Shown: piece by piece, positions 47,218 through 55,494 of the stretch
Position numbering within the stretch: position 1 is the stretch's first letter
How the letters are laid out: every line of letters begins with the position of its first letter
Origin: Sagittula stellata E-37
GTDB taxonomy: Bacteria; Pseudomonadota; Alphaproteobacteria; Rhodobacterales; Rhodobacteraceae
Assembly: GCF_039724765.1 (NCBI RefSeq)
Contig: NZ_CP155729.1
Coordinates: forward strand, 992,001 to 1,056,000
Reading direction: 5' to 3'
Length of the DNA stretch: 64,000 nucleotides
The notes under the pieces: model-generated
Database searches by the model: none
Seen by the model: only the letters and a program-made list of their open reading frames with translations
Told to the model about the DNA's origin: nothing
Program-made: the position numbers and the translations under genes

Positions 47218-48116
47218 CGGCAACTCTGATTGACGGCAAGGCCTTTGCGGCGACGGTGCGGGGCAAGGTGGCGGAGCATGTGGCGCGCCTGAAGAACGAT
47301 CACGGGATCACGCCGGGTCTGGCGGTGGTTCTGGTCGGCGAAGACCCGGCGAGCCAGGTGTATGTCCGTTCGAAGGGAAAGATGACGGTCGAGGTCGGCA
47401 TGCACTCCTACGAGTACAAGCTGGACGCCGCGACCGAAGAGGCGGACCTGCTGGCGCTGATCGACAAGCTGAACAACGACCCTGAAGTGCATGGCATCCT
47501 CGTGCAGCTTCCCCTGCCGAAACACCTCGACGAGGATCTGGTCATCAACTCGATCGATCCGGCCAAGGACGTGGACGGGTTTCACATCTCGAACGTCGGG
47601 CTCTTGGGCACCGGTCAGAAGTCCATGGTGCCCTGCACGCCCTTGGGCTGCCTGATGATGCTGCGGGATCACCATGGCTCGCTGTCGGGTATGGACGCGG
47701 TGGTGATCGGCCGGTCGAACATCGTCGGCAAACCCATGGCGCAACTGCTGCTCGGCGACAGTTGTACGGTGACCATCGCGCATTCGCGCACGAAGGATCT
47801 GCCCGACGTCGTGAAGCGCGCGGATATCGTCGTGGCGGCGGTGGGACGTCCCGAGATGGTTCCGGGCGACTGGATCAAGCCGGGTGCGACCGTGATCGAC
47901 GTGGGCATCAACCGCATCGACGCGCCGGAGAAGGGCGAGGGCAAGACCCGGCTGGTGGGCGATTGCCACTTCGACAGCTGTGCGGAAGTCGCGGGCGCGA
48001 TTACACCGGTTCCGGGCGGCGTGGGTCCGATGACCATCGCTTGCCTCCTGGCCAATACCGTCACCGCTTGTTGCCGCGCCAACGGCCTTGCGGAGCCGGA
48101 AGGTCTGACCGCCTGA
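47214..48116 (+). CDS. folD: bifunctional methylene-THF dehydrogenase/methenyl-THF cyclohydrolase
   Basis: Enzyme of 300 aa interconverting 5,10-methylene-, methenyl- and 10-formyl-THF with NADP. Active-site region [14 protein letters not shown] with the conserved Tyr and Lys, [11 protein letters not shown], the P-rich KDVDGFH block, the dinucleotide segment [16 protein letters not shown] and [15 protein letters not shown]. Together with fhs it links formate to the C1-folate pool. It overlaps the chorismate mutase gene by 4 bases. Confidence 0.97.
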   Translation: MTATLIDGKAFAATVRGKVAEHVARLKNDHGITPGLAVVLVGEDPASQVYVRSKGKMTVEVGMHSYEYKLDAATEEADLLALIDKLNNDPEVHGILVQLPLPKHLDEDLVINSIDPAKDVDGFHISNVGLLGTGQKSMVPCTPLGCLMMLRDHHGSLSGMDAVVIGRSNIVGKPMAQLLLGDSCTVTIAHSRTKDLPDVVKRADIVVAAVGRPEMVPGDWIKPGATVIDVGINRIDAPEKGEGKTRLVGDCHFDSCAEVAGAITPVPGGVGPMTIACLLANTVTACCRANGLAEPEGLTA

Positions 48117-48151
48117 CGGCCTCCTTCAGGGGGTGAGACTTAGGGATCGAG

Positions 48152-48178
48152 AAAAGGGCCGGAGCGATGTTTCGGCCC
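48152..48178 (-). terminator. terminator of the exoD gene
   Basis: Stem 48156-48163 with 48171-48178 (8 bp with one G-U) and a 7-base loop. On the minus strand it is followed by TTTT (48155-48152). It lies 40 bases after the exoD stop, in the convergent gap with folD. Confidence 0.55.
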
Positions 48179-48217
48179 GTGTTGTCTCCGTCAGCGGTGT
48201 TTTTCGCGCGGCCGGCG

Positions 48218-48835
48218 TCACATCAGCCAGGCCAGCACCCCGGCCACCACGACCGTCACGGCATACCCCGCCGCCACGACCGCGCCGTCCCGTGCAAGGA
48301 TGCCGATGCCGAACAGGGCCACCGGCAGACCGACAAGCGGGGTCGCCACCGGTATCGCGCCGATCACGAACAACGAGAGCCCGCTGGCAATCAGCAGGAG
48401 GGCGATGACCGCGAGGGACAGCGCGCCGTTTGACAGGGGCTCCATCCGGCGGTGCAGGTGCCGGCGCAGCCACATCGAGGCGGGATAGATGCGGTCGGCC
48501 AGTTTGCGGACTCGCTCTGCCGATATGCCGCGGCGGCTGAGAAAACCCGGCAGCCAGAAACGGCCGTGCCCCAGAAGCATCTGCACTCCGATGCCCGCGA
48601 CGACTGCTCCGAGAGCGCCACCCACGCCCGGGATGAGACCGGTCGGCAGGACCATCAGCAGGGAAACGATCATCAGCAGAGGTGCGTGCCCCTGTGTCCC
48701 GATCTGGCGCATCAGCATGTCGATCGTGACCTCGTCGCATTCGTCCGCGAGGTCATGAAGTCGATCCACAAGCAAGGGCACGGCGCGTGGACCGGACCAC
48801 TCCTTGCCGCTCGTGTTGGTTTTGTAGGTGGTCAT
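48218..48835 (-). CDS. exoD: ExoD-family membrane protein
   Basis: Inner-membrane protein of 205 aa (PF06055). The N-terminal soluble part has VTIDMLMRQIGTQGHAPLLM, typical of the family, followed by hydrophobic segments at about 48-90 and 135-200. ExoD was named for an exopolysaccharide and alkaline-tolerance phenotype in Sinorhizobium; its biochemical role is unknown. ATG at 48835 preferred; the 13-codon longer frame is not conserved-looking. Confidence 0.85.
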   Translation of the reverse strand: MTTYKTNTSGKEWSGPRAVPLLVDRLHDLADECDEVTIDMLMRQIGTQGHAPLLMIVSLLMVLPTGLIPGVGGALGAVVAGIGVQMLLGHGRFWLPGFLSRRGISAERVRKLADRIYPASMWLRRHLHRRMEPLSNGALSLAVIALLLIASGLSLFVIGAIPVATPLVGLPVALFGIGILARDGAVVAAGYAVTVVVAGVLAWLM

Positions 48836-48913
48836 CGCTGCCTCTTGCGCCGTCCGCTGTGGGAAAACGGGCAAGTGGCGAATGAGGTTCCCGACGCCGC
48901 GCGTTTCGGCGGG

Positions 48914-49357
48914 TCAGGCGCGCGGTGCCACCCGGACCATCGTGCCGGTCATGCGCGCGATATGCGTCTCTCTGCCTTCGTCCACCGTGAAGATGTCGGC
49001 CTGCGCAACGAGCATCCGGCGGCCAGGCCGGATGACTGTGCCGCGCGCTTCCAGCGTGCCGCCGGCGCCCGGCGCAAGGTAATGGATCGTCATGTCGGAG
49101 GTCACTACGTCGAATTCCGGCTCCAGCAAAGATACGGCGGCATATCCTGCGGCGCTGTCGCCGAGCGAGAAAGTCACGCCGCCATGGGCATAACCCTGCT
49201 GCTGTGTCAGCGCCTCTGTCAGCGGCAGGGCCAGCGTGACGGCACCGGGTTCGACCGAAACGACCCGCGCACCGAGCGTACGGAGAAGACCCTGCCGGGC
49301 AAAGCTTTCCTTGATGCGGTCGGTCAGTGTCATGGCGGGATCGGACCTTCGGTTCAT
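48914..49357 (-). CDS. PaaI-family hotdog thioesterase
   Basis: Acyl-CoA thioesterase-like protein of 147 aa. The hotdog active-site motif QQQGYAHGGVTFSLGDSAAG is clear. Its ATG at 49357 overlaps the stop of the upstream endonuclease gene (ATGA), suggesting coupling; the in-frame ATG at 49333 (MTLTDR), with a weak GAAGG upstream, is the alternative. PaaI relatives clear dead-end CoA esters of aromatic catabolism, but no such genes are near. Confidence 0.87.
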   Translation of the reverse strand: MNRRSDPAMTLTDRIKESFARQGLLRTLGARVVSVEPGAVTLALPLTEALTQQQGYAHGGVTFSLGDSAAGYAAVSLLEPEFDVVTSDMTIHYLAPGAGGTLEARGTVIRPGRRMLVAQADIFTVDEGRETHIARMTGTMVRVAPRA

Positions 49358-50028
49358 GTGCCGGTCAGGCGGCGTGGCATGGGTATGGCGACGGGCCTCG
49401 CCCCGGTGAGGATGGCGCAGGCGTCGCGACCCATCAGAGCGGACAGCACGGGGCTGTCGGCATAAAGCCCGCCCGTATAGGTGCCGAACGCGGGCAGGAT
49501 CAGCCGGTCTGCGTCGCAGAGAAAGCAGGGCAAGGTGAAGCCGCGCCCACGGGCATTGATCCGCGCTTTGGGGTGATAGTGCCCGGACACTTCGCCGGTG
49601 CCCGATGTGGCGATATGGCGGAAGGTCAGAGGTCCAAGCCGCAGGTCCGCGTGGTGCTCGCCCCCCAACGTCAGCGGGCCGGGATCGTGGTTGCCCTCGA
49701 TCCAGACCCAGCGTCGTCCGGCCTTCATTCGAGTCAGCGTGGCAAGGTCTTCTTCGGGCAGGCAGCTGTCCAGCCCAGGCGCATCGAAACTGTCGCCGAG
49801 GCAGATCACGGTGTCCGCCCGCGTAGCGGTCAGTGCGTCGTCCAGCCGCGCCAGCGTATCGCGCGTTTCGTAGGGGGGAAGGGCGGCGCCACCTGTGGCC
49901 GCCAATCGCGCGGCCTTGCCCAAATGCAGGTCGGACACGACCAGAAGTGCCTCGTCCGGCCAGAAGAGGGCGCCCGAAGGCAAAGCGTGCAGGGCAGCGC
50001 CGTGGAAGGTGAACGGATGTGTGTTCAT
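49354..50028 (-). CDS. pdeM: ligase-associated DNA damage response endonuclease PdeM
   Basis: Calcineurin-like metallophosphoesterase of 224 aa. Metal-binding motifs in order: SDLHLGK (about 32), GDSFDAPG (about 78), EGNHDPGP (about 111) and GHYHPKAR (about 147). This matches the endonuclease usually encoded with an ATP-dependent DNA ligase, an exonuclease and an Lhr-type helicase. Here the helicase gene is 2 kb away, separated by a two-component pair; the ligase and exonuclease are not in the window. Confidence 0.88.
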   Translation of the reverse strand: MNTHPFTFHGAALHALPSGALFWPDEALLVVSDLHLGKAARLAATGGAALPPYETRDTLARLDDALTATRADTVICLGDSFDAPGLDSCLPEEDLATLTRMKAGRRWVWIEGNHDPGPLTLGGEHHADLRLGPLTFRHIATSGTGEVSGHYHPKARINARGRGFTLPCFLCDADRLILPAFGTYTGGLYADSPVLSALMGRDACAILTGARPVAIPMPRRLTGT

Positions 50029-50155
50029 GCTTTGTTTTTGGCGGTTTGGCTGCGGCGTGGCAAGGGGTTGGAGACCGGTATCAATGGAATCTTCACGCTG
50101 GGTGGATAGCGTTCGGTCCGTCAGTCCCGCCCCCAGAGGCAGGACTTTGGTGGAG

Positions 50156-51622
50156 ATGGATGTCCAAATGAACATCGACGTGGTCGAGATGGCGTTCGGC
50201 GTGTCGCCCATCGCGATGATGCTGGTGGCGCCGGACGGTCGTATCCGGACCTGCAATCCGGAATTCGAAGCGCTGTTCGGGTACGAACTGGGCGCATTGA
50301 ACGGTGTTCTGGTCGAAACGCTCCTGCCGGACCACCTGCGGACAGGGCACGTCGCTTTGCGCCAGGCATTCAACGCGATGCCCGCCAAACGCCGAATGGG
50401 GGCGGAGCGGGAGGTGAAGGGCGTTGCCCGCGACGGGGCGGTGCTGCCGCTGGAACTGGCGCTGGAACCGGTGGTCGTCGACGGCGGCGCGCATGTGATC
50501 GCCGTCGCACTCGACCTCCGGCAACGGCATGCGCAGCGGAAACGGATCAGCTCTGTGATGGATGCAGCGTCGTGCACGATGGTCGTCGTCGATGCCGATG
50601 GGCGCATCGATTTCGTGAACCGTGCGGTGACGCAACTGCTTGGCTATACGCCGGACGATCTTCACGGCCGCCAGGTCGAAATCCTCGTGCCCGAGGACTT
50701 GCGCGTCGCCCACCAGGTCTACCGCCGGAGCTTTGCCCTGCTGCCGGATGCGCAGGCGAAACGGCGGGTGCGTACTGTCACGGCCCGGCACCGCGACGGT
50801 CACGGCGTCAGAGTGGAGGCGACGCTCGACCTTATCGACCTTGACGGACAGATGGGCGTTGTCGCGACGCTGGTCGATCTGACGGAACGGATCGAGACGG
50901 AGCGCGCGCTGGCCGCCCGCGCGCATGAACTGGAACGGCTGAACGCGGATCTCGAACAGTTCACCCGCGGGGTCAGCCACGACCTGAAGGCCCCTCTCGC
51001 ATCCATCGCAGGGCTGCTGAGCCTCTGTCGGGAGGACCTCGCTTGCGGGGAGACCGCAGACCTCGGCGAGAACCTGGCCCGCGCTGCCCAGATCGCGGAA
51101 CACAGCGTGTCCGAGATCGAGAGTGTCTTGCTGGCCACGATGACGACGGAGCGCGGCATCGCGCCGGTGCCGGTCGATCTCGGCTTTGTCGTACGCCAGC
51201 TCTGGCGCGACCTGAACGTCGGCGCTGCCTCGGCACGGCTGGAACTGCAACTTGCCGTACCGGGATCCGTCGCGACGGAGGAAGTCACGCTGAAGACCGT
51301 GCTGCGCAACCTGCTGTCCAATGCGATGCGCTATCGGGACGACACGAAGACCGAGCTGGTGGTTCAGGTCTCGGCGCGATTGGCCGACGGCCAGCTACGG
51401 ATTTGTGTCAGCGACAACGGGATCGGTATTCCCGAAGAGGTGCTGCCGGAGATCTTCGACCTGTTCCGCAAGCACGGCGACCGGGGCGGTTCCGGCATCG
51501 GCCTGAACCTCGTGCAACGCAGCGTGGAACGGTTGGGCGGCAGTATCGGTGCGACCAGCACCGAAGGACAGGGCACGACATTCACACTCAACCTGCCCAT
51601 GCAAATGGAGGATGCGGTATGA
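50156..51622 (+). CDS. soluble PAS-PAS sensor histidine kinase
   Basis: Cytoplasmic histidine kinase of 488 aa without membrane segments. Two PAS domains (about 10-120 and 132-243; VVDADGRIDFVNRAVTQLLG in the second), a coiled-coil, HisKA with phospho-His275 in GVSHDLKAPLAS, and HATPase_c with N box LRNLLSNAMRY, G1 VSDNGIGIPEEV and G2 GSGIGLNLVQ. The dimerisation domain resembles Cph1-type kinases. The response regulator gene overlaps it (ATGA). Start codon is ambiguous between 50156 and 50168. Confidence 0.9.
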   Translation: MDVQMNIDVVEMAFGVSPIAMMLVAPDGRIRTCNPEFEALFGYELGALNGVLVETLLPDHLRTGHVALRQAFNAMPAKRRMGAEREVKGVARDGAVLPLELALEPVVVDGGAHVIAVALDLRQRHAQRKRISSVMDAASCTMVVVDADGRIDFVNRAVTQLLGYTPDDLHGRQVEILVPEDLRVAHQVYRRSFALLPDAQAKRRVRTVTARHRDGHGVRVEATLDLIDLDGQMGVVATLVDLTERIETERALAARAHELERLNADLEQFTRGVSHDLKAPLASIAGLLSLCREDLACGETADLGENLARAAQIAEHSVSEIESVLLATMTTERGIAPVPVDLGFVVRQLWRDLNVGAASARLELQLAVPGSVATEEVTLKTVLRNLLSNAMRYRDDTKTELVVQVSARLADGQLRICVSDNGIGIPEEVLPEIFDLFRKHGDRGGSGIGLNLVQRSVERLGGSIGATSTEGQGTTFTLNLPMQMEDAV

Positions 51623-52023
51623 CAGAAGCCTACATCGTGGACGACCGGGAGGTCGACCGTTACACCGCGCGGCGGCGGCTGGCAAAGTCGGGGCGCTTCG
51701 CGGCGGTCCACGAAGCCGAGGATGGCCGGATCTTTCTGGACAAGCTGTTCGACGAGCCGCGCGGCCCGAGTTCCGAAGGGCCTCTGGTGCTGATGGACAT
51801 CTCCATGCCGGTGATGGACGGTTTCCAGACGGTTGACGCCCTTCGCGCCCGGATGATCGAAAAAGGCTGGCCGGAAGACGTGATCGTGGTCATGGTCTCA
51901 TCCTCCAATGCCGATCGGGATCGGGCCCGCGCGGCCGAGCGTCCCCTCGTGCGCGGGTACTTCGAGAAGCCGATCCGCGTGCAGGACGTCGAGGAGATGC
52001 TGAGGCTGGTCGAAGGCAGATGA
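51619..52023 (+). CDS. single-domain response regulator
   Basis: CheY-like receiver of 134 aa with no output domain. Acidic pair Asp8-Asp9, phospho-acceptor Asp60 in LVLMDISMPVMDG, switch Ser in MVSSSN and Lys117 in GYFEKPI. The long loop before Asp60 (EPRGPSSEG) resembles Rcp1-type partners of Cph1-like kinases. It overlaps the kinase gene by 4 bases, so it is its cognate partner. It would act by protein interaction rather than by DNA binding. Confidence 0.92.
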   Translation: MTEAYIVDDREVDRYTARRRLAKSGRFAAVHEAEDGRIFLDKLFDEPRGPSSEGPLVLMDISMPVMDGFQTVDALRARMIEKGWPEDVIVVMVSSSNADRDRARAAERPLVRGYFEKPIRVQDVEEMLRLVEGR

Positions 52024-52038
52024 CCGGCCGTACCGCCT

Positions 52039-54477
52039 TCAGAACGGAACGCGCCATGTCTTCTTGGTGACCTCCACTTCGGACAGGCCGCTTTCGGACA
52101 TCAGGCGCGTGACCTCTTCTTCCAGCAAGCGCTGGTCGGCTGAACCGTTCACCGGCACGCGCCCGGGTTCAAGGAACAGCGGCGCGGCCAGCGGCGTCAC
52201 GCGATCCAACTGCATGTGGTCGATGCGGTTGCCCACACGGGCGCACATCTCGCGGATGCGGGAAAAATCGACGAGTCCGCGCATCGCCTCTTCGCGGGTG
52301 ATCTGCATCAGCAGGTGGTCGGGGTCGTATTTGAGCAGCGTATCGTAAAGGATATCAGACGACATGGTTGCCTGCCGCCCGGTCTTGCGTTGACCGCCAA
52401 GCTGCCGTTCGATCAGCCCGGCGATGGTGGCAGAGGTGCGGAAGGTCCTTTTCATCACCGCGTTGCCCGCCAGCCAGCCGTCGAGGCCCGCCTCCAGCGC
52501 CGCGACGTCGAACAGCGGTGCCGGGTCGGCCACGCTGTCCAGCCCCCATATGAGTGTGGCATAGTCCGTCGCAACGAACCCCATCGGCGCGAGGCCCATT
52601 TCCTCCATCCGCTTGGTCAGCAAAAGCCCCAGCGTCTGCATCGCGTTCCTCCCGGCAAAGCCGTAGGCCACGAACTGTTCGCGTCCATCGTGCGGGAAGC
52701 TTTCGACCAGCAGGCGCCCGGGTTCGGGCAGACGGGACCGTTCGCGCTGAAGGGCCAGCCATTGCGCGGTGTGGTCGGGCAGCTCCGGCCATGTCTCCTG
52801 CTGGAAAAGTCGAAGGATGCGTTCCGAAAGCTGCGTGGAGGTGGCGAACTTCGTGCCCATGAAGGTGGCGATCTTCGGTTTCTTGTGCGCGTCGCGTGTG
52901 ACTTCGACGGTCAGTTCCCGCAGACCTTCATAGCGCACGATCTGCCCGCCGATCAGGAAGGTGTCGCCCTTCGTCAGCGAGGCGGCAAAGCCCTCCTCGA
53001 TCTCGCCCAGCGGTGCGCCGCCACGCCCTTTCCAGCGGACCTTCAGCGTGTCGGTGTCTTGGATCGTGCCGACGTTCTGCCGGATGCGCGTGGCCGAGCG
53101 CGGGTCGCGCAACTGCCACAGGCCGTCTGGCCTCAGTTGCAGGCGCTTCCACTGGTCGTAGGCACGCAGCGCATAGCCGCCCGTGGCACAGAAATCGAGG
53201 CAGGCATCGAACTGCGCGCGGCTCAGCCCCCGATAGGGACCGGCGGCGGACATCTCGGCATAGAGCGCGTCGGCGTCGAACGGACCGGAGGCGGCGGCGA
53301 TCAGAATGTGCTGACAGAGCACGTCGCGCGGGCCGGGGCCGCGTGGCTCTCCGTCGAGGTCATGCGCCTTCACCGCCTCGAGCGCGGCTACGCATTCGAC
53401 GATCTCGAACCGGTTGGCGGGCACCAGCAGCGCCTTCGACGGGGCGTTGTAGCGGTGGTTCGCGCGCCCGATCCGCTGTACCAGCCGCTTGACGTTCTTC
53501 GGCGCGCCCACTTGGATCACGAGGTCCACGTCGCCCCAGTCGATCCCGAGGTCGAGCGAGCCGGTGCAGACGATGGCGCGCAATTTGCCGGCGACCATTG
53601 CGGCCTCGACCTTTTCGCGCTGGCCTCGGTCCAGCGAGCCGTGGTGGATGCCTATCGGCAACCCGTCCTCGTTCGCGAGCCACAGATTGTGAAAGAAGAT
53701 CTCGGCCTGTGCGCGGGTGTTATGGAAGATGAGCGTGGTCTTGTGCTGCTTCACCTGCTCCAGCACGGCGGGAATGGCATAGGCGGCACCGCCGCCAGCC
53801 CATGGCGGGGTCTCTTCGGTCCGCAGCATCCGGATGTCCGGATCGGGTCCGGGGTCGGCATGCAGGATCTCTGTCGTTGTATCGCCGAACGACATCAGCC
53901 GCGCGATAGCGTCCGGGTCCTCCACCGTGGCCGACAGGCCCACGCGGCGCAGGTTCGGTGCCAAGGTTTGCAAGCGCGCCAGTGCCAGCATCAACTGGTC
54001 GCCGCGTTTCGATTCCGCCAGTGCGTGGATCTCGTCGATGATGATCCGTTCGATCCCGGCGAAAGTGCGTGCGGCGTCTTCATAGGACGTCAGCAGTGCC
54101 AGGGATTCCGGAGTGGTCAGCAGGATGTGCGGCGGATCGGCGCGTTGGCGTCGCTTGCGGGTGTAAGAGGTGTCGCCGGTGCGGTCCTCCACCCGGATCG
54201 GCAGGCCCGCCTCTTCGATGGGGACCAACAGGTTGCGTCTTATGTCGGCGGCCAGCGCCTTCAGCGGCGAGATGTAGAGTGTGTGCAGCCCGTCGCGCGG
54301 CTTTTCCGTCAGTCCAGAAAGGGTCGGCAGGAAACCCGCCAGCGTCTTGCCGCCACCGGTCGGAGCGATCAGCAGCAGCGAGGGGGAGGCGGCCCGGTCC
54401 AGCATGGCCTGCTGGTGCGGGTGAACCTGCCAGCCGCGCGCGTGGAACCAGTCCCGGAGGGGAGTAGGAAGCGTCAT
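52039..54477 (-). CDS. ligase-associated DNA damage response DExH helicase (Lhr type)
   Basis: Superfamily 2 helicase of 812 aa. Motif I APTGGGKTLAGF (about 35-46), motif II IIDEIHALAES (DEIH), motif VI QRIGRANHRYN, then the Lhr-specific C-terminal domains to residue 812. It belongs to the shorter Lhr group found with an ATP-dependent ligase, an exonuclease and PdeM. It is convergent with the response regulator gene and on the same strand as pdeM further downstream. Confidence 0.92.
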   Translation of the reverse strand: MTLPTPLRDWFHARGWQVHPHQQAMLDRAASPSLLLIAPTGGGKTLAGFLPTLSGLTEKPRDGLHTLYISPLKALAADIRRNLLVPIEEAGLPIRVEDRTGDTSYTRKRRQRADPPHILLTTPESLALLTSYEDAARTFAGIERIIIDEIHALAESKRGDQLMLALARLQTLAPNLRRVGLSATVEDPDAIARLMSFGDTTTEILHADPGPDPDIRMLRTEETPPWAGGGAAYAIPAVLEQVKQHKTTLIFHNTRAQAEIFFHNLWLANEDGLPIGIHHGSLDRGQREKVEAAMVAGKLRAIVCTGSLDLGIDWGDVDLVIQVGAPKNVKRLVQRIGRANHRYNAPSKALLVPANRFEIVECVAALEAVKAHDLDGEPRGPGPRDVLCQHILIAAASGPFDADALYAEMSAAGPYRGLSRAQFDACLDFCATGGYALRAYDQWKRLQLRPDGLWQLRDPRSATRIRQNVGTIQDTDTLKVRWKGRGGAPLGEIEEGFAASLTKGDTFLIGGQIVRYEGLRELTVEVTRDAHKKPKIATFMGTKFATSTQLSERILRLFQQETWPELPDHTAQWLALQRERSRLPEPGRLLVESFPHDGREQFVAYGFAGRNAMQTLGLLLTKRMEEMGLAPMGFVATDYATLIWGLDSVADPAPLFDVAALEAGLDGWLAGNAVMKRTFRTSATIAGLIERQLGGQRKTGRQATMSSDILYDTLLKYDPDHLLMQITREEAMRGLVDFSRIREMCARVGNRIDHMQLDRVTPLAAPLFLEPGRVPVNGSADQRLLEEEVTRLMSESGLSEVEVTKKTWRVPF

Positions 54478-54534
54478 CCTCCCCAGATAGGTGCGCGCGG
54501 GCGGTTTCGCACGTCTTTCCTGTGCCGATCCCGA

Positions 54535-55494
54535 TCAGTCGCCGAGCGGGTGGAAACAGGCGGCTTCCGTCTGTCCCCCGACCGGAGTCAACCGGGGCAC
54601 CTCTGCCCTGCATCTGTCGCTGGCGCGCGGACAGCGCGCGGCAAAGGCGCAGCCAGGCGGTGGATTCAGCGGGTCGGGCAGTTCGGTCGCCTTGCCTTCG
54701 GGCGCGGTCAGCGGACGGCCGACCACCGGCGCGCTGTTGGCCAGAAGCTGGGTGTAGGGATGGCGTGGCTGGGCAAAGATCTCTTCCGCCGGGCCAACCT
54801 CTACCACCGAGCCGAAGTACAGCACTGCGATCCGGTCGCTGACGGCCTCCACCACCGCAAGGTCATGGCTGATGAAGAGATAGGTCAGATCGTATTCGCG
54901 GCGCAGATCTGCCAGCAGGTTCAGCACCTGCGCCTGCACCGACACGTCAAGGGCAGAGACGGGCTCGTCGAGGATCAGGATGGAGGCATTGGCCGCCAGC
55001 GCCCGCGCGATCCCGATCCGTTGCGCCTGCCCGCCGGAGAACTCGTGCGGGTAGCGGTCCAGGAATTCTTCGCGCAGGTTCACGCTGTCGAAGATCTCGC
55101 GGATGCGTTCGCGGCGATTTGCGGCGGGCATGCCGTGCAGGTGTTTCAGAGGCGCTTCCATCACCTGCCGGATCGTCTTGCGCGGGTTCAGCGAAGAGAT
55201 CGGGTCCTGAAAGACGTACTGGATGCGCTTCCCGAAGGCCGCCGCGTCAGCATTGTCGAGAGCCTTGCCTTCGATCTGGATCGTCCCGGTCGAGGGTGAC
55301 AACAACCCCACGAGCATCCGCGCCAGCGTGGATTTCCCGCAGCCGGATTCCCCAACGATGCCAAGGGTCTCCCCTTTGCGGACGGACAGCGTGATCGGGT
55401 GGACGGCCTTGACCGATCCGGTGGCCTTGCCCAACAGGGAGCGCCCCACCGGAAAGGTCTTCGACAGGTTGGAGAGGGTCAGGGCATCGGTCAT
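54535..55494 (-). CDS. dipeptide/oligopeptide ABC transporter ATP-binding protein (DppF type)
   Basis: ATPase of 319 aa. Walker A GESGCGKSTLARML (about 48-61), signature LSGGQ-like FSGGQAQRIGIARAL, Walker B ILILDEPVSALD, and the C-terminal oligopeptide-type extension with cysteines (FAARCPRASDRCRAE). Its ATG overlaps the stop of the fused permease-ATPase gene (ATGA). It is the last gene of the transporter operon. Confidence 0.93.
   Translation of the reverse strand: MTDALTLSNLSKTFPVGRSLLGKATGSVKAVHPITLSVRKGETLGIVGESGCGKSTLARMLVGLLSPSTGTIQIEGKALDNADAAAFGKRIQYVFQDPISSLNPRKTIRQVMEAPLKHLHGMPAANRRERIREIFDSVNLREEFLDRYPHEFSGGQAQRIGIARALAANASILILDEPVSALDVSVQAQVLNLLADLRREYDLTYLFISHDLAVVEAVSDRIAVLYFGSVVEVGPAEEIFAQPRHPYTQLLANSAPVVGRPLTAPEGKATELPDPLNPPPGCAFAARCPRASDRCRAEVPRLTPVGGQTEAACFHPLGD

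Noticed and set aside
52216..55299. A 1027-codon open frame on the plus strand opposite the helicase and ABC ATPase genes
   Set aside because: Composition is Arg/His/Gln/Gly-rich with no domain motifs; it mirrors the codon bias of the real minus-strand genes, as do similar long antisense frames at 3266-5284, 14387-16093, 42271-44943 and 55524-57437.
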